Assembly: GCF_036323735.1 (NCBI RefSeq)
Contig: NC_086026.1
Location: 71,611,039 to 71,675,038, forward strand
From: Rattus norvegicus
Taxonomy: Eukaryota; Chordata; Mammalia; Rodentia; Muridae
Direction of reading: 5' to 3'
Length of the DNA: 64,000 nucleotides
The notes beneath the pieces are model-generated. The model saw only the letters and a list, made by a program, of their open reading frames with translations. It made no database searches and was not told the origin of the DNA. Below, in pieces: positions 22,801 through 35,420 of this stretch. Positions within the stretch are counted from its first letter, which is position 1. Every line of letters starts with the position of its first letter. The position numbers and the translations under genes were made by a program.

Positions 22801-23719
22801 AGAGAGAGAGGGATGGAGGAAGCAAAGGAAAGATAAAAGTGAAACTCAGAAAGGCTAGTGTTTCCTCTGTCCCAGCCTCTGGTATAGGGTTGGCCCAGAG
22901 AGGTGTGAGCTAAGGAAATAGAGCAGCTCCTCCTTGGACCCCAGTTGCCCAACAATGAAGTCACTGAACTAGATGACCTCCACCAGCCCTTCCAGGGTGA
23001 GGCAGTTCTGTGTGCTGTACCTGCACCAGCCGTGAAGCCATCCAGGGACTCCTTCTATCCTGGATCTCGCATCCCTCCTGCCACACGCCCCTCCCCTGGT
23101 TGTTACTTTAGTTCCCAACAGACTGTCATTGTATTATACCCAAATCAGTGCTCATTAAAATGCATGGTGCAGCACTTTGCAAACAGAATCTTGCCAAGTG
23201 CCTCTTATGCGCTGTGGGTGGCAGCTTGGGTTGCTTTGGGGGAGGATGGGGGGTGTGAGGAATTCACAGAGCTAAGGACAGAAGCGTGCAGGTGTCAATC
23301 AGCTCTCCAGAGGGGCCACTTCCTTGTTCCTATCTACTGAGTGCTGGTGTTCTCAGGCCCTCAGACTGGCATTGACTTCCAGCAGATAGCATTGCCACTG
23401 CCTTGTACGCAGTAGATAACCTCCCTTATTTCTCCACCTCCTGCAGCCAGCACCCTTAGCTCTTCTAAGACAGTTGCCCAGGGTACTAGGGAATGCTGTA
23501 GCTATCTGGGAGTCTGAGGATCTGCAGCGTCACCAGAGCCCAGCTCCCGGACCTCAGCTGGGACAGCTGCTGTGGAACTCACTGTTCCCAGGAGGGTGGC
23601 AGAGGGGATGCTGAAGCTGCCTTCAGGGTCTTGGCTCCTCTTTGTACATGTGGAAGATGGGTAAGGAGTGTGGTCTGAGGTGCAGTGTGAGATCATGAAC
23701 CCAGACATGAGAGGAATGG

Positions 23720-23721
<2 letters not shown>

Positions 23722-23769
<48 letters not shown>
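23722..23769 (+). repeat. (TG)n microsatellite
   Basis: 24 units, uninterrupted. Confidence 0.97.
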
Positions 23770-23771
<2 letters not shown>

Positions 23772-23952
23772 ATGAAAGGTGGTAGAGGGTAGCCAGCCAG
23801 GACCTATGGTGGATGTACCATAATGACTAAGGTATATTTCTAAGTCATCCCCCAACTGTATCCACCTGAAGGAAAGGCTGGTCCTGTACCTTCTCTAGGG
23901 TCCCATACATCGGTGTCCTTGGCTATTAACTAACTGATCTAACAGCAGGCCC

Positions 23953-24308
23953 GTGCTGGTTTGTTTGAACGGACAACTTGACATAATCTATTTTTTAAAA
24001 AATCACATGGAAAGAAAGCCCTAAAGAAGAACTGTTTTGATCAGGTTGGCCTTTGGGCATGTCTGTGGCGGTTGTTGAGATTGTTAATTGATGTAGAGAG
24101 ATCCAGCCCACTGTGGGTAGCATCATTCCCTAGGCAGGGAGTCTTGAAGTATACAAGACAAATGAACATGACTAGCTGCTTGAGTTCTGGTCTTGCCTTC
24201 CTGGAAATGATGGGCTGTAACTTGGAATTGTAAGCCAAATAAGCCCTTTCCTTACCAGGTTCTTTTTGTCTTGATATTTTATCACAGCAACAGATATGAG
24301 AACAAGGC
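23953..24308 (+). mobile_element. Rodent LTR, second family
   Basis: GGACAACTTGACATAATCTA start, GATCCAGCCCACTGTGGGTA body, AAATAAGCCCTTTCC near the end. Confidence 0.65.
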
Positions 24309-25064
24309 TGCATCATCACCTCCTAGAGCTCCTCTGCCTTGTTTCTGAGCTAGACCAGAAATGGCTGTTTTCTATAGTCTCCTTTTGTATGAATGTGATT
24401 CATCACCCAGCAGCCCTCATTCACCAGAGCAGAAAGTGAGCATGGACTGAGACAAACCCCTGCTTGTACCTCACCTACAAAACAAGGTGCAGGCTTAAGT
24501 CAGAGAAAGGAAGGGCCCCTTGTGGCCTCTCGAGCTGACCTGTCTTTGACGTAGGGTGACCAAATCATTTTCTTGGTTCAATGCTGAGTCCCCAATTCTG
24601 AGAAACCTGGTCCCAGATGGTTTTCAGGTCAGATGGCTTTCAGGGATGCTGAGGAAGGAGTGGCAGGAACCAGAGCATCTTCTGCAACCTGCCAGTGACC
24701 ACACCTAGTGTTCTATAGGCAGTTCCTGGGTAGTCCTCTAGCACCAATGTCTGTTTCCTCTCTTAGAAATTTGGATTCGAATCTCCATCATCTAGAGACA
24801 CCCAGAGGGTCACCGAGGGACTAGAAAATCATCCACATGGAATGATGGGAGGTCAGAGAGGGAACCATGAGCTTCTCGTGAAGAGTGGGAGCTTGCCCTG
24901 AGACAAGAAATGGGACAGAGGGCTGCAGGAGAGGTATGCCTGGCTTTGCAGGTAGGGTTATTCGTGTAGGTGTGTGAGCATGTGAGTACGTGCTCGTGTA
25001 TTCACACTAATGTTGAAGCCCGAGGTTGATGCCGAGTGTCTCCTTTGAATGCTTCTCTACCATT

Positions 25065-25215
25065 AAAAATAAAGATGATTTATCTTTATTGTTTTAATTA
25101 TGTATTTTATGTGTGAGTGCGTGCATACGGGTGCAGTTTCCAAGAGGTTCAAAAGAGGGCGTCAGATCATCTGTACCTGGAACTAAAGGAAGTTGTGAGC
25201 TGTTCGATGTGGCTT
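25065..25215 (-). mobile_element. B3 SINE, diverged
   Basis: TCAAAAGAGGGCGTCAGATC with a TTTATGTGTGAGTGCGTGCA head. Confidence 0.65.
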
Positions 25216-25274
25216 CAGGGAATCTGGCTAGAAATGGGAGTCCGCTACAGTTTTCATTTATTAAAAACACGAAT

Positions 25275-25475
25275 GTCGGAGTGGAGAGATGGCTGGTTGG
25301 TAAAGTGTCTCAGTGCAGGCCTGAGGACCCGAGCATCCACACAAAAGCCAAGCTCAGTACACTTCTGTAATCATGGCACCGAAGGTGGGGTGGAAGCAGG
25401 TGGACACTCATTGTCTGCTAGAGTCATAAATCAGTGAGCTCAAGTTCAAGGAGAGACCCTGTCTCAAAAGTTAAT
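25275..25475 (+). mobile_element. B4/RSINE-type composite SINE
   Basis: GTGGAGAGATGGCTGGTTGG start and GAGAGACCCTGTCTCAAAAG end. Confidence 0.6.
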
Positions 25476-25492
25476 GTGAAGCCGTTGTCTGG

Positions 25493-25886
25493 GTGAGGAT
25501 TTCTGTTCTGCAGTGAAACACTATGGCTGGAAAGCAAGCTGGGGAGAAAATGGTTTATTGTGTGTGCACTTCTGAAACTAGGACAGGAACTAAACAGGGC
25601 AGGAACCTGGAGGCAGGAGCTGATGCAGAGGCCATGGAGGGTGCTGCTTACTGGCTGGTTCCCTATGATTTTGCTCAGTCTGCTTTTTGATAGAACCCAG
25701 GACCACCCACTCAGGAATGGCACTACCCACTGTGGTCTGGGCCCCTCCACTGTCAATCATTAAATTAAAAACTGGACAACAGGCTTGCCTATAGCCAGAT
25801 CTAATGGAGGCATTTTCTCCACCGAGGTTCCCTCCTCCCTGATGACTCTAGCTTGTGTCAAGTTGACATAAAACCAGCCAGCACAA
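25493..25886 (-). mobile_element. Rodent LTR, second family, nearly full length
   Basis: Reverse sense; CTTGTGTCAAGTTGACATAA lies at the right edge and AGGAGCTGATGCAGAGGCCA in the body. Confidence 0.7.
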
Positions 25887-26252
25887 CCTCCCAACATCAA
25901 CTTCCAAACTTGCCCAAATGGGAGAGTCCACCCCCACACAAGCACCTCTTCCCTGACACAAACATGGTAGATTACTAATCCCTTCAGGATCTGTAGTTTT
26001 AGAAAAAAGGTCATTACACACAGAGAGAAAAATTTTAACAAGGTCAAGGAGGGCAGACTGGAACGACTCAGGATGGGTCAGTACAACCTTCGTTCCTTCT
26101 AGCTACAGAGTTTTGCTCTACAAGACCCTGCAGGCTGCTGTTCCGAAGGACCAGGACTGAGGCAAAGTTCCTGTCTTCCTCTCCTGAGAAGCTTGGCCAA
26201 ATTAGGAGGTGCCAACATGCATAAGAGGAAAATGTCTTTTAAAAATGCTAAA

Positions 26253-26450
26253 AATAAGGGACTGGAGAGATGGTTTAGTGGTTAGGAGCTCTCACTGTTC
26301 TTCCAGAGAGCCTGGGTTCAATTCCCAGGACCCACATGGCGAGTCACCGCTGTCTGTAGCTCCGGTTCTAGGGCATGTGACAGCCTTAGGCACACAGGCA
26401 AAACACCAATGCATATGAAATAAACAGAAATATTTTTAAAATGCTAAAAT
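26253..26450 (+). mobile_element. B2/B3 SINE
   Basis: GGGACTGGAGAGATGGTTTA start with CCTGGGTTCAATTCCCAGGA and an A-rich end. Confidence 0.8.
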
Positions 26451-26689
26451 AAAACAAGCATATTTATTTTAAGTCCTAAAGTTCAGTTTTCTGGAAAGTA
26501 ATTGAGGACTAGTTCTCAAAGCCTATGAAATAAGGTATAATTTTTACAGTTTTGCTGTGAATGTTCAGATAAATTCATCTACGCAAATTGCAAACTACAG
26601 GGCAAGTGAATGATTAACATTTCCTACTACTTCTACGTTGTTTTGAATTCTTACTCTTCCAACTTTGAAATTGACGTCTTCAGTGAGAG

Positions 26690-27300
26690 TTTTTACATTG
26701 AGCTATGTAAGGATGCTGGACAGTAAAATAGCATAGTATGGAGTGCAGCTCTCTAATCCCAACACGTGAAGGCGTGTGAGGGCAGTCAGGGCCATAGAGA
26801 GCCTGAAGGAGGAGTAGAGGCTCCATTCAGCAGCTGATGAAACAGACAGACGCAGGGACCCACATCCAAACACTGGAACCCTGCAGAAGGGTGTAGTAGG
26901 ATCCAGAGGGGTGGAAGACACCACAGAAACAACCCACAGAATCAGTGTGCAGGGCTCACAAGGCTCAGAGAGACGTAGGCAACCATCACTGACCATGTAT
27001 GGATCTGAGCTGGGTTCTCTGCACACCAGTATAGTTTGATGTTCTTATGGACCCCCAACAGCAGGATTGGGGGTGCCTCTGATGTTTTAACCTGTGCTTG
27101 GGACCCTTTCCACCTACTGGTTCTCCTTGTCCAGCCTTGATATCCCTTTGAGGCTTTTTTTTTTCTTTTTAAAGGGGAGGAGGAGTGGATCTGAGGGAGA
27201 GGGGGGATGTAGGGGGACAGGGAAAAGCAGAGTTAGGGAAACTGCAGTTGGGATGTAATGTATGTAAAGAATAAAAAACTTTTAAAAATTAAGGAAAAAA
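26690..27300 (+). mobile_element. L1 (Lx-type) 3' end
   Basis: The plus strand shows the rodent L1 ORF2-end and 3'-UTR pattern with CAGCAGCTGATGAAACAGAC, GACCCACATCCAAACACTGG and a G-rich tract before an A-rich tail. Confidence 0.8.
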
Positions 27301-27313
27301 ACAGTATTATTTA

Positions 27314-27480
27314 AGCCAGGTGTGGTTTATCCTTTAATCCTTGGGAGGCAGAGACAGACAGATCTTGTGGCCTATCTGTGAGTTCCAGGTCAGCCTGGTC
27401 TACATAGCTAGTTCACAGCCCATCAGAGCTACCTAGTAAGACCCTGTCTCAAGAAAAATAAGCAAGCAAACAAACGAATA
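27314..27480 (+). mobile_element. B1 SINE
   Basis: CCAGGTGTGGTTTATCCTTT start and GTAAGACCCTGTCTCAAGAA end. Confidence 0.8.
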
Positions 27481-27609
27481 CATAAATAAATACTTGTTTA
27501 GCCTGGACATGGTGCCCAGTGCCTGTAGTGCCATCTACTCAGGAGACTGATAGGGAGATCACTGGAGCACACAGGCTCTGGGACCACCGAGAGACAACAT
27601 AGCAATGCT

Positions 27610-29235
27610 CCCAACCAGCTAACCGGGAGGCCTTTTGGGCTACCCAGATGGGGAGGTGCTCTCAAGGTGCTGGCAGCATGAACCCATTGGCGTTAACTTC
27701 CAGCAGCAGTAGACAGGGAGGGGCAACAGTGGGTGGGGCCCTCTATTGTTACAGCTGGCCCCGCCCCCAGCCCCTGGCTCGGGAGTCTGCACAAGCTTAG
27801 GAAATCAAGGTCCCTCCTTTCGTCCTTGACAGTGGCTGTTATTACAGTTCTGAGCCTCCAATATAAAGCATTTCCCAGTCCTCAGTGGCAGCCAGTGTCA
27901 CAGCCCTCAGGGCCTAGGATGCCCAAGGACCCTTAAGACTTGAAGGATATCTGAAAAGCTCCCTTGAAAGCTCCCAGTCACCAGCACGTGCAATCTTTCT
28001 CTGACTCTCCAAAGCCTTCTGTTCCAGTTCCAGCTCTGCACACTGCTGTGTGTCAGTGGTGGCAGTGCCTTTAATCCCAGCACTGTGGAGGTAGAGGCAG
28101 GCAGATATCTGTGACTTTAAGGCCAGCCTGGTCTACAGACATAGTCCCAGGACAGCCATGGCTACACAGAGAGATCCTATCTCAAAAAAAAAAGTTAAAA
28201 CTCACAAACCCAAAACACCCTCACTTAGTAGACAATTGTGAGTTCTTTGTATTTTGCTTTATAATAGACACTAGGGACAATGGTCACTTCTGACTCAGAT
28301 GTGTTGATGTAGAAACAGTGGACTGTGTTCTGAAGGGGCAAAAATACATTAATAAGTGTGCTTAGATTCTGTTAGCACTTCCTTCATAAACAAAAGCTGT
28401 TTTCCAAATTCCATTCTCCATTATCTCAAAGTAACTGTTCCAAGAAACACATTGTTAAGACCAAAGAATTCAGATTTAATTAATCAGATATTTTAATGCC
28501 AGCAGAGAAAACAAATGCTGTACAAAAATAACTTTCTCCAGGCTGAGGATTAGAGGCTTTTTTTTTTGTCAGCGTCTTTTCAGTAAAATTTGGGGAGTTA
28601 AAATTATTAGTTTTTCTTATGTGAAAACAAGTAAACCAATGTACCCTGCAAAAAAACTGCAAACACACATCAGATGAAGCAGTGTGTCCGTTTTACTCCA
28701 TTTGCACACTGTCTCCACAGAAATAACGCTGACACACTGTACGAGAGATGACTGCTCCTTGTCTACCCATAGGAGTTTATTCCCTTGCCACTTCCTGTCT
28801 GCAGCCTGCAGGTTTGCTCTGATAGGGGGACCACTCTTGCTTGGCACTCTTAAATGCCCCCAGTGCTCGGCACTGTGGCATTGCTCAGAGCTGTGACAGT
28901 GTGTCCCACACTTCTTGGTCTAAATCCTGTGTCGTTCTGCTTTATTTTGCCCCCTTTAAAGTTGTTGATCCCAAACAGACAATAAAATATTCCTGTCTGT
29001 GCTCTTAGCTCTCCTGCGGCTCCAATCTTGGAGGTGAATGGGGCAAAAACCCAGTTGGAGACAGGAGGTGCTCTCCACAGACCGCCTCATAGTTACACAA
29101 AGTTCTCTCTGAAGCTGCAGGTGACATGGGCCACTCAGTGTCTGTGATGGACTGGACCTTTCACCTGATCTATCGAGCCTCATAACCGTTGTCCCCACAA
29201 ACGTGTTTTAACCCACTCCCAGCAGATACCCACCC
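27610..29235. other. No gene seen apart from one B1
   Basis: AT-rich unique sequence at 28200-28850. An AATAAAATATTCCTGTCTGT segment near 28980 hints at an old LTR end but is not classifiable. Confidence 0.45.
28045..28195 (+). mobile_element. B1 SINE
   Basis: GGTGGCAGTGCCTTTAATCC and GGCCAGCCTGGTCTACAGAC with an A tail. Confidence 0.88.
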
Positions 29236-29239
29236 CCTT

Positions 29240-29345
29240 TTCTGCTTGGCAAGTGTTGGGGTTACAGGTGTGTGCCAACCATGCCCAGTTTTATGGGGCT
29301 GGAATGAAACCCAGAATTCTGCATGCTATGTGAGGGCTTTTCAAG
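29240..29345 (-). mobile_element. B4 SINE fragment
   Basis: AAGTGTTGGGGTTACAGGTG followed by GGGCTGGAATGAAACCCAGA. Confidence 0.55.
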
Positions 29346-30342
29346 CTGTACTGGGTCCCTGAACCCACCTCCTTTTCCTTTTTTTCTTTTTCTCCATTTT
29401 TCTCTTCTGGTAAATGTACAAGCTGACTTCATCCAAATCCCTGCTTCTCCTTCCTTCCTGCTCCTTCTCTCTGGCCATCTCGTCCTCCTTCTCTCCTGGC
29501 TTCTTGCCTCCTGCTGGCCAAGGCTTCCCTAACTAACAAAGAAGCTGACTTTTCTCCAAGTCTTGCTTTCAGCTGTACCTCTCTGCCTCAGATCTCAGCT
29601 AGTTGAGAGTTTCAAAAGCTTACTTGACACTTTGTTTTTAGTTCCCTAGGCTCTTCCGTTTAGTGGGGCTTCCTCCCCAAGTCCATCCAAGACATCTTTG
29701 CACCCATACAATGGGCGATTTTATCCCTATTTGGTTGGCATCAGTGTTACAAGTATCAGTTTCTCCACTTTTCCTTTTAAAAGGTTTTTACTTATGTGTT
29801 TGTGTCTGCCTGAAAAAGGTGTCAGACCCCCAGAGCCAGGGAACATTCCACAAACAAGAGGGCAGCTTCCGGTGGCCGTCCCACCTTACGTCTTGATACA
29901 GGCTCTCTTGACTGGAACTTCCTTTGCTAAGATGACTAACCAGCAGTCGCCTGGAATTTCTCCTGTCCCCTATCTCATCATAAAGAGTTCTGGGATTGCA
30001 GGCACATGCCAATGTGTCCAGCTTTTCAGGGTTTCTGGGGATCTGCTTCAGGCCTTCACGCTTGTGAGACCCACTAAGATATTTCCTCGTACTTTTCCTT
30101 TACCTTGTGTTTAATGGCATGTTCCTGACACAGTTTCTGCTTCTGTGAATACTGCCCCAAATGCTCTGGAGTGCTAACCAATTCTCTACCCTTGGAGAAG
30201 AATGTCTTTACCTCAATGTCTCAAATTTCCAATATCATGCAAATGGCTCAAAACCCTCACCGGTAGCTGTTTCTCACGCACCACACAAGATATGTAACTG
30301 GGATACACCTCGTCAACATTTTAAACTCAGTACTTCCCAGGC

Positions 30343-30530
30343 TGGCATGTAGTTCAGTTGGTAGAATATTTACCTAGCATGCACAAAGCCTGAAGCTCCA
30401 ACCCCACCACCACATAAACCCCAGTCTGGTGGCACACTTGTCATCCCAGAACTTGGGAGGTGGAGGAGACAGGAAGATCAGAAACTCAAGGTCATCTTTG
30501 GGTTGCTTAACAAGCTCCAAGTCTTAAATC
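30343..30530 (+). mobile_element. B4 SINE
   Basis: GTAGTTCAGTTGGTAGAATA and AGATCAGAAACTCAAGGTCA. Confidence 0.7.
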
Positions 30531-30713
30531 TAAAACTGTAATTGTTATAAACGCTATTTAAAAACAAAAACAAGCTTTTCTGCCTCCCACCCAGTGGCTC
30601 AAATCCAAAATGGAAGTCACACTTAACAGGTTTTTTTTGGCCAAGAGCCTTGAGCATAGTTTGCAAGTACTCTTCTCTGATCCACACCTTTCCTTACACA
30701 CCAGTCATCAAAG

Positions 30714-30729
<16 letters not shown>

Positions 30730-30764
<35 letters not shown>

Positions 30765-31000
30765 CACATGGAGGTGCCTGCTCTCTCCCACTCTCTGCCT
30801 TCTTCTCGTGACATAGGGTCTTTCACTGGATCTAAGAGCTGGCGAGCCTCGGGTTGACAGACAGCAAGTCTCAGCGGTCCTTCTGTTTCTATCTCTTTGG
30901 CGCTGGGTTTACAGCCATGTGTGTTTTACATGGGACCTGGGGGGTTTGGACTCAGGGTCTAATGCTTGCCATCTTCCAAGCTCCTCTACTCTCTTTTTAG
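30730..31000 (-). mobile_element. B4/RSINE-type SINE with TG repeat
   Basis: Reverse copy headed by (TG)n-GCGC at 30719-30770; GCGCTGGGTTTACAGCCATG is diagnostic. Confidence 0.55.
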
Positions 31001-31205
31001 ATTTTGTTCTTACTTCTGTGTATGAGTGTTTTGCCTTCCTGTATGCCTAAGTACTGCTTGTGTCCCCATAGAGACCTGACAAGGGTGTTGGTTTGCCTAC
31101 TGCAGCTCCGGATGACTGTGAGCTATGGGGTGGTTCCTGGGAATCTAATTCTGCTCCTGTGGCAGAGCAGCCAGTGCTCTTACCCACAGAGTCATCTCTC
31201 CAGCT
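31001..31205 (-). mobile_element. B3 SINE
   Basis: Reverse B3 with CAGCCAGTGCTCTTACCCAC and GTCATCTCTCCAGCTCC. Confidence 0.7.
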
Positions 31206-31414
31206 CCCATTTCCTAATTCCTAAACACCTCAAGTTTAAGGACTCGAACTCCATCTCCTCTGTTGCCACGGAAGGCTGGAGCATCCTTGACTCTCCTGTC
31301 CTCTACTTTGCCTGCATCCTTCCTTCCCTTTATCTGTGCTGAAGCCAACTAGAGTGACTTGCAGATGTTTCGAAATACGTTCCTCTAATACACCTGCATG
31401 TGGGTGGTGCATGT

Positions 31415-31692
31415 GTTTACGTGTGTGAGTGCACGTGGGTGTGCACATGGTGGTCAGAAGTCAACGCCGGGTGTCTTCTCAGTTTCTCCCCATCACTATG
31501 GCAGAGTCTCTCATTCGAACTCAAAGCTCACTGGTTAGACTGTGTAGTCAGCCAGCCCTTCCTTCTCCACCTCTCATGCACTGTGCTACTCGTGGGCTGC
31601 CATGTTCTGACAATGTATGCTAAATATCTGAACTATGGTCTTCATGCTTGTATATAAAGAATTTTACCTATTGAGCCATCTCCCCAACCCAG
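31415..31692 (-). mobile_element. B4/RSINE-type SINE
   Basis: TGGTGGTCAGAAGTCAACGC at one end and TATTGAGCCATCTCCCCAAC at the other, in reverse. Confidence 0.65.
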
Positions 31693-31739
31693 AGTACAAA
31701 TGTTTTTCTTTTTTGTCCTTTATATGATATGTAGTATGT

Positions 31740-32022
31740 ATTGTGTGTGCACGAATCTTAGAATGTGCAGCTATGCAGGTGTGTGTGTGTCTGAGGCTGA
31801 CACTGAACATCTTCCTCAATCACCTTCTACTTTGTATATTGAGGTAAAATCTCTCACTGAGCCCAGAACTTGCAAAGATCCCTTGTATCTGCCTCTTGGG
31901 GCTGGGATTCCAGGAGGACCTCCATTACCTACCAGACCATTACACAGATGCTAGAGATCTGATTCTGGCCTTCATGCTTGGATAGTAAACCTTTTTGCTT
32001 GCTGAGCCATCTTCCCAGGCGC
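31740..32022 (-). mobile_element. B4/RSINE-type SINE
   Basis: A second reverse copy directly after 31692 with CTCTTGGGGCTGGGATTCCA and TGCTGAGCCATCTTCCCAGG. Confidence 0.6.
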
Positions 32023-32264
32023 CAAATGACAAACTCTTAAACACAACCAAGACTCCAGTACACTATGTATAAAGCAACACACAGGGAGACTGAAAGAACA
32101 TGGCATGCTGGTCCGTGCCCTCTCCTCCTATGGATTGAGTACATGACTGTTTCCTCCCATTTCCAAAGCAAGAATGTGTAACATCAAAGAGAACTTGGCT
32201 GACACCCATTGTCAGTGTATGCTCATCAACTGTAAATGAAGCACTCTAAAGCAAGTTGTAGAGA

Positions 32265-32425
32265 ATGAGGAGACTGGGAAGGGCACTGCCTATATTCCCC
32301 CCACATGGGAATCAGAGGCAGAAGGATCATAAGTTCAAGGTCATCCTTAGCTACATAATGTAGCCATTTGGAATACAGCCTTGGATATTTGAGATTCTAT
32401 CTCAAAACAATAACAACAACAACAA
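32265..32425 (+). mobile_element. B1/B4-type SINE, diverged
   Basis: GGGAATCAGAGGCAGAAGGA and an ending CAAAACAATAACAACAACAA. Confidence 0.55.
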
Positions 32426-32469
32426 AAGTTAAAATATTTATAATAAAGTCTCTGAAATCATCTTTAATT

Positions 32470-32648
32470 TAAAAAAAAATTTTTTTACTATATATACAGT
32501 GTTTTACCTGTGTGTATGCATGCAGGGCAGAAGAGGGTGCCAGATCTCATTATAGTTATGAGCCACCATGTGCTTTCTGGGGATTGAACTCTGGACCTCT
32601 GGAAGAACGGTCAGCATTCTTAACCTCTTAGACATCTCTCCAGTCCCT
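32470..32648 (-). mobile_element. B2/B3 SINE
   Basis: GGCAGAAGAGGGTGCCAGAT and ACCTCTGGAAGAACGGTCAG in reverse. Confidence 0.8.
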
Positions 32649-32889
32649 CATCTTTGATTTTTCTTTAAAGTATTTAAGCATTTGATATATGGACCATTGA
32701 AGAATCACATAATAGATTAGATATTTCTCATTATAGAGACATTTCAATTTAAAAAAATAGTAATATCAACACTTGATATTACCAGATTGATTTACCTAAC
32801 AACTATCTAAGTGATGGTTATCAAAATCTGAAAAATAAATGTTCAGGCAATTGAAGTAAGAAAGCACTGTCTTGCCAAGAAAGGAGAAA

Positions 32890-33370
32890 ATATTGTAAGA
32901 TGGGTCAGTGGGCATATTTCCTGCCACAAAGGACACAGAGGTCTGAGCTTGGCTCCAGCATTCATGTAAAAAAAACAGGTGGAGGTGACCCTATAAACCC
33001 AGAGCTGTGGAGGCGGAGACAATGTCCTTGGGACTCAAAGGCCAGGTAAGTCAGCAAAATTGGTCAGCCAGTCTCACTGAGAGAACTTGTCTCAAAAAGT
33101 GTCTGGAGGATTTGGAGAGGGGTGGCTCTGAGTTAAGAGCATCTTAACTTTGCTGCTTGTGCATGGGACCTGGGTATAGACCCCAGAATCCACACTGGTC
33201 CGTTCTACCTCTGCCAGTGTTGGCATGCATTTGGTACACACACATACATTTGTGTGGACACTCACACGTAAAATAAAATCTTTTACAAAATGACTGAGGA
33301 AATACTGGCTGTGGAATACAGGCACACATTTGTACACACACACAAACACACAAACACACACACACAGTAA
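32890..33370 (+). mobile_element. B4/RSINE SINE followed by B3, ending in CA repeat
   Basis: Two SINE bodies in tandem: the first ends in GAGAACTTGTCTCAAAAAG, the second (from about 33115) ends in a CA-rich tail. Confidence 0.55.
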
Positions 33371-33416
33371 AAAGAAGAGGAGGAAAGAAACAGAAGAAAA
33401 CAAAAACATTAGCTTC

Positions 33417-33552
33417 GGGGTTGGGGATTTAGCTCAGTGGTAGAGCGCTTACCTAGCAATTGCAAGGCCCTGGGTTCGGTCCCCAGCTCCGGAAAAGAAA
33501 AAAAAAAAAACAAAAAAAACAAAAAAACAAAAACAAACAAACAAAAAAAAAA
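33417..33552 (+). mobile_element. ID SINE with long A-rich tail
   Basis: GGGGTTGGGGATTTAGCTCA start, tRNA-type A and B boxes, 60-bp A-rich tail. Perfect target duplication AAAACATTAGCTTC at 33403-33416 and 33551-33564. Confidence 0.97.
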
Positions 33553-33606
33553 AACATTAGCTTCATCCTGATAAAATGCTTCTAGACTGAATCACCAAAT
33601 TACAAA

Positions 33607-33760
33607 ACAATAGAGAGTGGGCTGGACAGGCAGCTCAGCAGGGAAAAGCACAGCTGTTCTTCCAGAGGACCCGCTTTGATTCACAGCATCCACAACAAGT
33701 GGTTCTCAGCTGTGTATAACTCCAGCTCCAGAGGATCTGACACCCTCTTCTGGCCACTAG

Positions 33761-33802
<42 letters not shown>
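33607..33802 (+). mobile_element. B3 SINE ending in (CA)n
   Basis: GGGCTGGACAGGCAGCTCAG start, CACCCTCTTCTGGCCACTAG, then (CA)n at 33762-33802. Confidence 0.75.
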
Positions 33803-33804
<2 letters not shown>

Positions 33805-33959
33805 AAACTAACAAAAGTGAATTAGGAAAATACAGAATACAGAGGGTGGGGAAAACAGACTAGCAACAATCTATTTGCAAATCCATAATGTGGGAAAAGC
33901 TAGCACTGACTTCCGTTTTCCCAATAAATAAGTTTCAAGTGGAGGGGGAGGGGAACGTG

Positions 33960-34589
33960 GAAGGGATCTTTCAATTAAAAGAGAACTCTGAGTCCAGTCA
34001 GGCAATAGCAATGTGTGAACTTTATTTGATCTTGATTCATACAAAGAAACTCTAAATTCCCCATTGTGTAATCACTTTATAAACATTGACTAGATACCAT
34101 TAACTCCACGTGATGATATTGTTATGAAACAATTGAAAGTGTTCTTCAAAAGCTTAGAGAGCCTCCCGTGGTCTGAGCTGGAGATGAAATGTCTTGGGGA
34201 TCTAGTTGAGCAAACAGGAAGTGGGGGAGGGGAGGGCTAGACAGACACCACTGCCCGTTACAGCCCGACTGTTCACACTGGGCAATGGCTGTGTACTGTT
34301 ACCTTGTTATTACTCATTTTTGCAATGCTTAACGTTTTTCATAGTAAGTTATTTGAAACTTTAGAACAGCACAGTGAATGGTGGTTTTGTGAAAGCAAAC
34401 CTCTGTAAGTCGCTTTACACCACAGCCCTACGGGGGTTTGGTCACGGTTACTCCCCCAGTCACTGGCTCTGTTTGTTCTGGCTTTTGTCACTTCCTCCCG
34501 TGTCATCCAAGGCAAACCTGGCTCCTGCACAGCTCCTGTCCACTTCAGCCTGCCTCTAAAACTGCATAGCCAGAGTGCTGCTTTCAAAC
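33960..34589. other. No gene seen; unique sequence
   Basis: No SINE or microsatellite; it leads into the L2 element. ORFs are short and unrecognised. Confidence 0.5.
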
Positions 34590-35125
34590 ACACAGGTGTC
34601 CGATACAAACTTGATCAGACCAGTTCTTTGCTTAAAAGCCAGGCTGTTGCTTGCTGAGCACAAGGTAAAGATGAGATAGTTAATGTACAACACCGGGCCT
34701 GACTTTATGCGCCTGCTCTGTCTTGGAATGTTCTCTCTGGCCAATGTACATTTCAGGCAGTTCTTAAACCTGCCGCTCTGAGTCTCAGCTCAACACTCAC
34801 ACACGTTCTTCCTCCAGCTGGAACATTCTCTGCTCCCAAGCACACCTCGTCTCTCAGAGCTCCCTCAAAAGCCACTCGCTGAGCCTACTTCTATCAATGT
34901 TCTAGATGAAGTTAGATAGCTACTTCCCATAATAGCTTGCCCAACTGGAATTTTAAAATATGGAAATCTTTGTTCAATGTCTAGCTTCCCTGTCATAATC
35001 TCAAAGAGAGAGGGAAACAGCTCTTCACTCTATCCCCAAAGCCTAGCATTTGGTTCTAGCAGAGGGTCAGTAAATCTTTATTGATCTGTAAATGACTGGC
35101 TTGATGAATGAACACTAAGTCAATG
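34590..35125 (+). mobile_element. Ancient L2 element
   Basis: The order of landmarks fits L2: TTGATCAGACCAGTTCTTTG then TGCTTAAAAGCCAGGCTG, AGCTGGAACATTCTCTGC, and the end CAGTAAATCTTTATTGATC followed by GATGAATGAA. Confidence 0.65.
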
Positions 35126-35256
35126 AACTTGAATATAATACTGGTTCAAGTCATGAAACAAGACTGCACTTTCATTATAATATTGAACGGCTAACGTAAC
35201 CGGTACCAGTCCTACTTGCTATCAAAAGATTCGTTAAAAAAAAAAAAAAGTTGGTC

Positions 35257-35420
35257 TGGAGAGATGGCTCAGTGGTTAAGAGCACTGTCTGATCTTCCAG
35301 AGGTCCTGAGTTCAATTCCCAGCAACCATGTGGTGGCTCACAACCATCTGTAATGGGATCCAGTGCCCTCTTCTGGTGTGTCTGAAGACAGTGACAGTAT
35401 ATTTAAATAAATCTTTTTAA
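35257..35420 (+). mobile_element. B2 SINE just beyond the Spesp1 3' end
   Basis: TCTGGAGAGATGGCTCAGTG to AAATAAATCTTTTT; imperfect AAAAGATTYGT flanks suggest the target duplication. Confidence 0.92.

Noticed and set aside
33417..33493. tRNA-Ala gene
   Set aside because: tRNA-like A and B boxes belong to an ID SINE with A tail and target duplication; it lacks a proper cloverleaf and terminator.
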